From positions 1 to 6,184 of the forward strand of contig JAFNYG010000037.1 of the NCBI GenBank assembly GCA_017383325.1: a stretch of DNA of 6,184 nt, read 5' to 3'. Below, piece by piece: positions 5,421-6,184 of this stretch; within the stretch, counting starts at the first letter, position 1; every line of letters starts with the position of its first letter. Position numbers and translations under genes: made by a program. The notes under the pieces were generated by a model. That model was given only the letters and a program-made list of their open reading frames with translations, did not search any database and was not told where the DNA came from. This DNA is from Alphaproteobacteria bacterium. Lineage in GTDB: Bacteria > Pseudomonadota > Alphaproteobacteria > Rs-D84.

Positions 5421-5752
5421 GCTTTCAAGTTGAGACAACAAAACAAAAAGAAACTCAACCCCTGAAATTCTGCGGTTTACGGAACGAACGGTATGAAACG
5501 GGCATCTGTGAAACACGCAAACATTGTGAATAAAAGCAGCTCATCAAAAATTCAAGAAGGGATGTGCAGACAGTTGAATTTGGAATATCCAAACTTTGAC
5601 TAAGTCAAATGTGCATATCCTAGACAGGTAGTAGGTTTACATATTAAACCTCGTTAAAAAACTTGTCTTGCGAATAAATATATATGTAAAGACGAACTGA
5701 TTATATGTCAGCTTTGTTTATATGCACGGGACTTAACTACAGGTTTTTTTAG
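5421..5752 (+). other. rRNA operon leader (5' external spacer)
   Basis: About 330 nt separate the predicted transcription start from 16S. No tRNA is present. Several stems are visible: GTTGAG (5429-5434) with CTCAAC (5454-5459), TTTGGA (5579-5584) with TCCAAA (5588-5593), TTTGAC (5595-5600) with GTCAAA (5604-5609), and AGGTTTA (5633-5639) with TAAACCT (5645-5651). The last hairpin lies inside an outer stem GACAGGT (5623-5629) with ACTTGTC (5661-5667). Such leaders serve RNase III processing and antitermination. I find no convincing boxA; GCTTTGTTTA near 5711 is only a weak resemblance. The strand pairing with the 16S 3' side is outside the window. A 36-codon open frame (5493-5603) lies in it but has little support. 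Confidence 0.65.
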
Positions 5753-5996
5753 AACTTGAGAGTTTGATCCTGGCTCAGAACGAACGCTGGCGGCAGGTCT
5801 TAGGCATGCAAGTCGAACGGGTGAAGCAGGTGCTTGCACTTGTGGATCTAGTGGCGCACGAGTGAGTAACGCGTGGGAAACTGCCCATCACTGGGGAATA
5901 ACGTTTGGAAACGAACGCTAATACCGCATACGCCGGAAACGGGAAAGATTTATCGGTGATGGATGTGCCCGCGTTGGATTAGCTTGTTGGTAGGCC
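5753..5996 (+). rRNA. 16S ribosomal RNA, 5' end (alphaproteobacterial, truncated by a chimeric join)
   Basis: AACTTGAGAGTTTGATCCTG, then GGCTCAG and GAACGCTGGCGGCAGG, is the universal 16S 5' end, and it runs through V1 and into V2 (GTGGCGCACGAGTGAGTAACGCG, AATACCGCAT). The helix CCATCACTG (5885-5893) pairs fully with CGGTGATGG (5954-5962, one G-U). This shows that the stretch to about 5962 comes from one molecule. The short V1 hairpin and the GATTAGCTTGTTGGTAGG segment fit Alphaproteobacteria. The normal continuation (a GGTAAxGGCCTACCAAGG-type hairpin, then the rest of about 1.5 kb) is missing, because the sequence flips strand at 5987-5996. One conserved stretch reads TTAGGCATGCAAG where most alphaproteobacteria have TTAACACATGCAAG. 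Confidence 0.93.
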
Positions 5997-6115
5997 GTTA
6001 CCCCACCAACTACCTAATCGGACGCGAGTCCATCTTTCACCGATAAAATCTTTGATAGCAGAGCCATGCGACTCCGCTATGTTATGCGGTATTAGCGTTC
6101 GTTTCCAAACGTTAT
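5898..6115. repeat. Inverted 33-nt identity between the two 16S pieces
   Basis: The 33 bases at 5898-5930 are exactly the reverse complement of those at 6083-6115. This is the same segment of 16S (…GGAAACGAACGCTAATACCG…) in two different organisms, placed head to head by the join. It is conservation of rRNA and not a transposon end or recombination site. Confidence 0.9.
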
Positions 6116-6184
6116 CCCCCTGTGAAAGGCAGGTTACTCACGCGATACTCACCCGTCCGCCACTAAACTAAAATTTCAATCAAC
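5987..6184 (-). rRNA. Fragment of a second, Firmicutes-type 16S rRNA in inverted orientation (chimera)
   Basis: Read on the minus strand, this is 16S from roughly E. coli position 80 to 235: TTTAGTGGCGGACGGGTGAG, GTAACCTGCC, GGGGGATAACG, AATACCGCATAACATAG, GGTGAAAGATGGACTCGCG, TCCGATTAGGTAGTTGGTGG, GGTAACGGCCTACCAA. The ATCAAAGAT…TATCGGTGAAAGATGG and CGCGTCCGATTAGGTAGTTGG segments are typical of Clostridia, nearest Oscillospiraceae/Ruminococcaceae from memory. Its own V2 helix is self-consistent (CTTTCAC with GTGAAAG). It is therefore a real 16S piece of another organism, not a rearranged copy of the upstream gene. It joins the alphaproteobacterial 16S within TTGGTAGGCC (5987-5996), a short sequence both molecules can supply. 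Confidence 0.9.

Noticed and set aside
5700..5752. boxA antitermination site before 16S
   Set aside because: Only partial matches such as GCTTTGTTTA are present, too weak to call.
5898..6115. Head-to-head 33-nt inverted repeat as insertion sequence or invertible element
   Set aside because: Both copies are the same segment of 16S rRNA, and there is no transposase or recombinase gene. The arrangement is explained by a chimeric join.
1..6184. CRISPR array, tRNA, prophage or defence genes
   Set aside because: No spaced direct repeats, cloverleaf with CCA-type acceptor or recognisable defence or phage proteins were found on either strand.

Overview
The window looks like one end of a metagenomic contig from an uncultured alphaproteobacterium. 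The evidence is a 16S rRNA 5' end with alphaproteobacterial features (short V1 hairpin, the AAAGATTTATCGG... V2 segment, GATTAGCTTGTTGG). It is supported by an alphaproteobacterial-type IF-3 N-terminus (…RENGPRMNNKI), a Pal with the GNCDERG motif, and a uracil-DNA glycosylase with the alphaproteobacterial ATATN and FWRTPG…RTPT segments. A host-associated, probably intestinal, lineage is an inference. It rests partly on a foreign Firmicutes (Oscillospiraceae/Ruminococcaceae-like) 16S piece fused to the right end.

Layout. 1-607: C-terminal glutaminase domain of CTP synthase (+). A bidirectional terminator separates it from convergent infC (-, ATT start, to 1197), which lies behind a cysteine-free family-4-like uracil-DNA glycosylase gene (-, 1237-2013), probably in one operon. 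2014-2092 is a divergent promoter region with a near-consensus sigma70 promoter driving pal (+, 2093-2509). A second bidirectional terminator follows, then two minus-strand genes for exported proteins of unknown function: a 101-aa basic protein (2559-2864) and a 423-aa protein with 12 cysteines in its mature part (3015-4286). Each has its own extended -10 promoter, and a terminator lies between them. The promoter of the 423-aa gene sits so close to the ATG that its mRNA should be leaderless. A divergent gene (+, 4420-5214) encodes a probable outer-membrane beta-barrel. 5215-5752 has no convincing protein gene. It holds an A/T tract flanked by an inverted repeat, a strong rRNA-type promoter (-35 at 5386), and a structured leader of about 330 nt. 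16S rRNA starts near 5753.

The 16S is genuine only to about 5996. From there the sequence continues as the reverse complement of a different, Firmicutes-type 16S (about E. coli positions 80-235). The join lies in the small inverted repeat TTGGTAGG/CCTACCAA. I read this as an assembly or amplification chimera, not biology.

Functional picture. The left half is housekeeping: nucleotide synthesis, translation initiation, DNA repair and envelope integrity. The middle is an envelope cluster: a Pal lipoprotein, two secreted unknowns and an outer-membrane barrel. The right end is the start of an rRNA operon. I see no defence system, mobile element, CRISPR array or tRNA. The least familiar material is the pair of secreted proteins with their leaderless or extended -10 expression.
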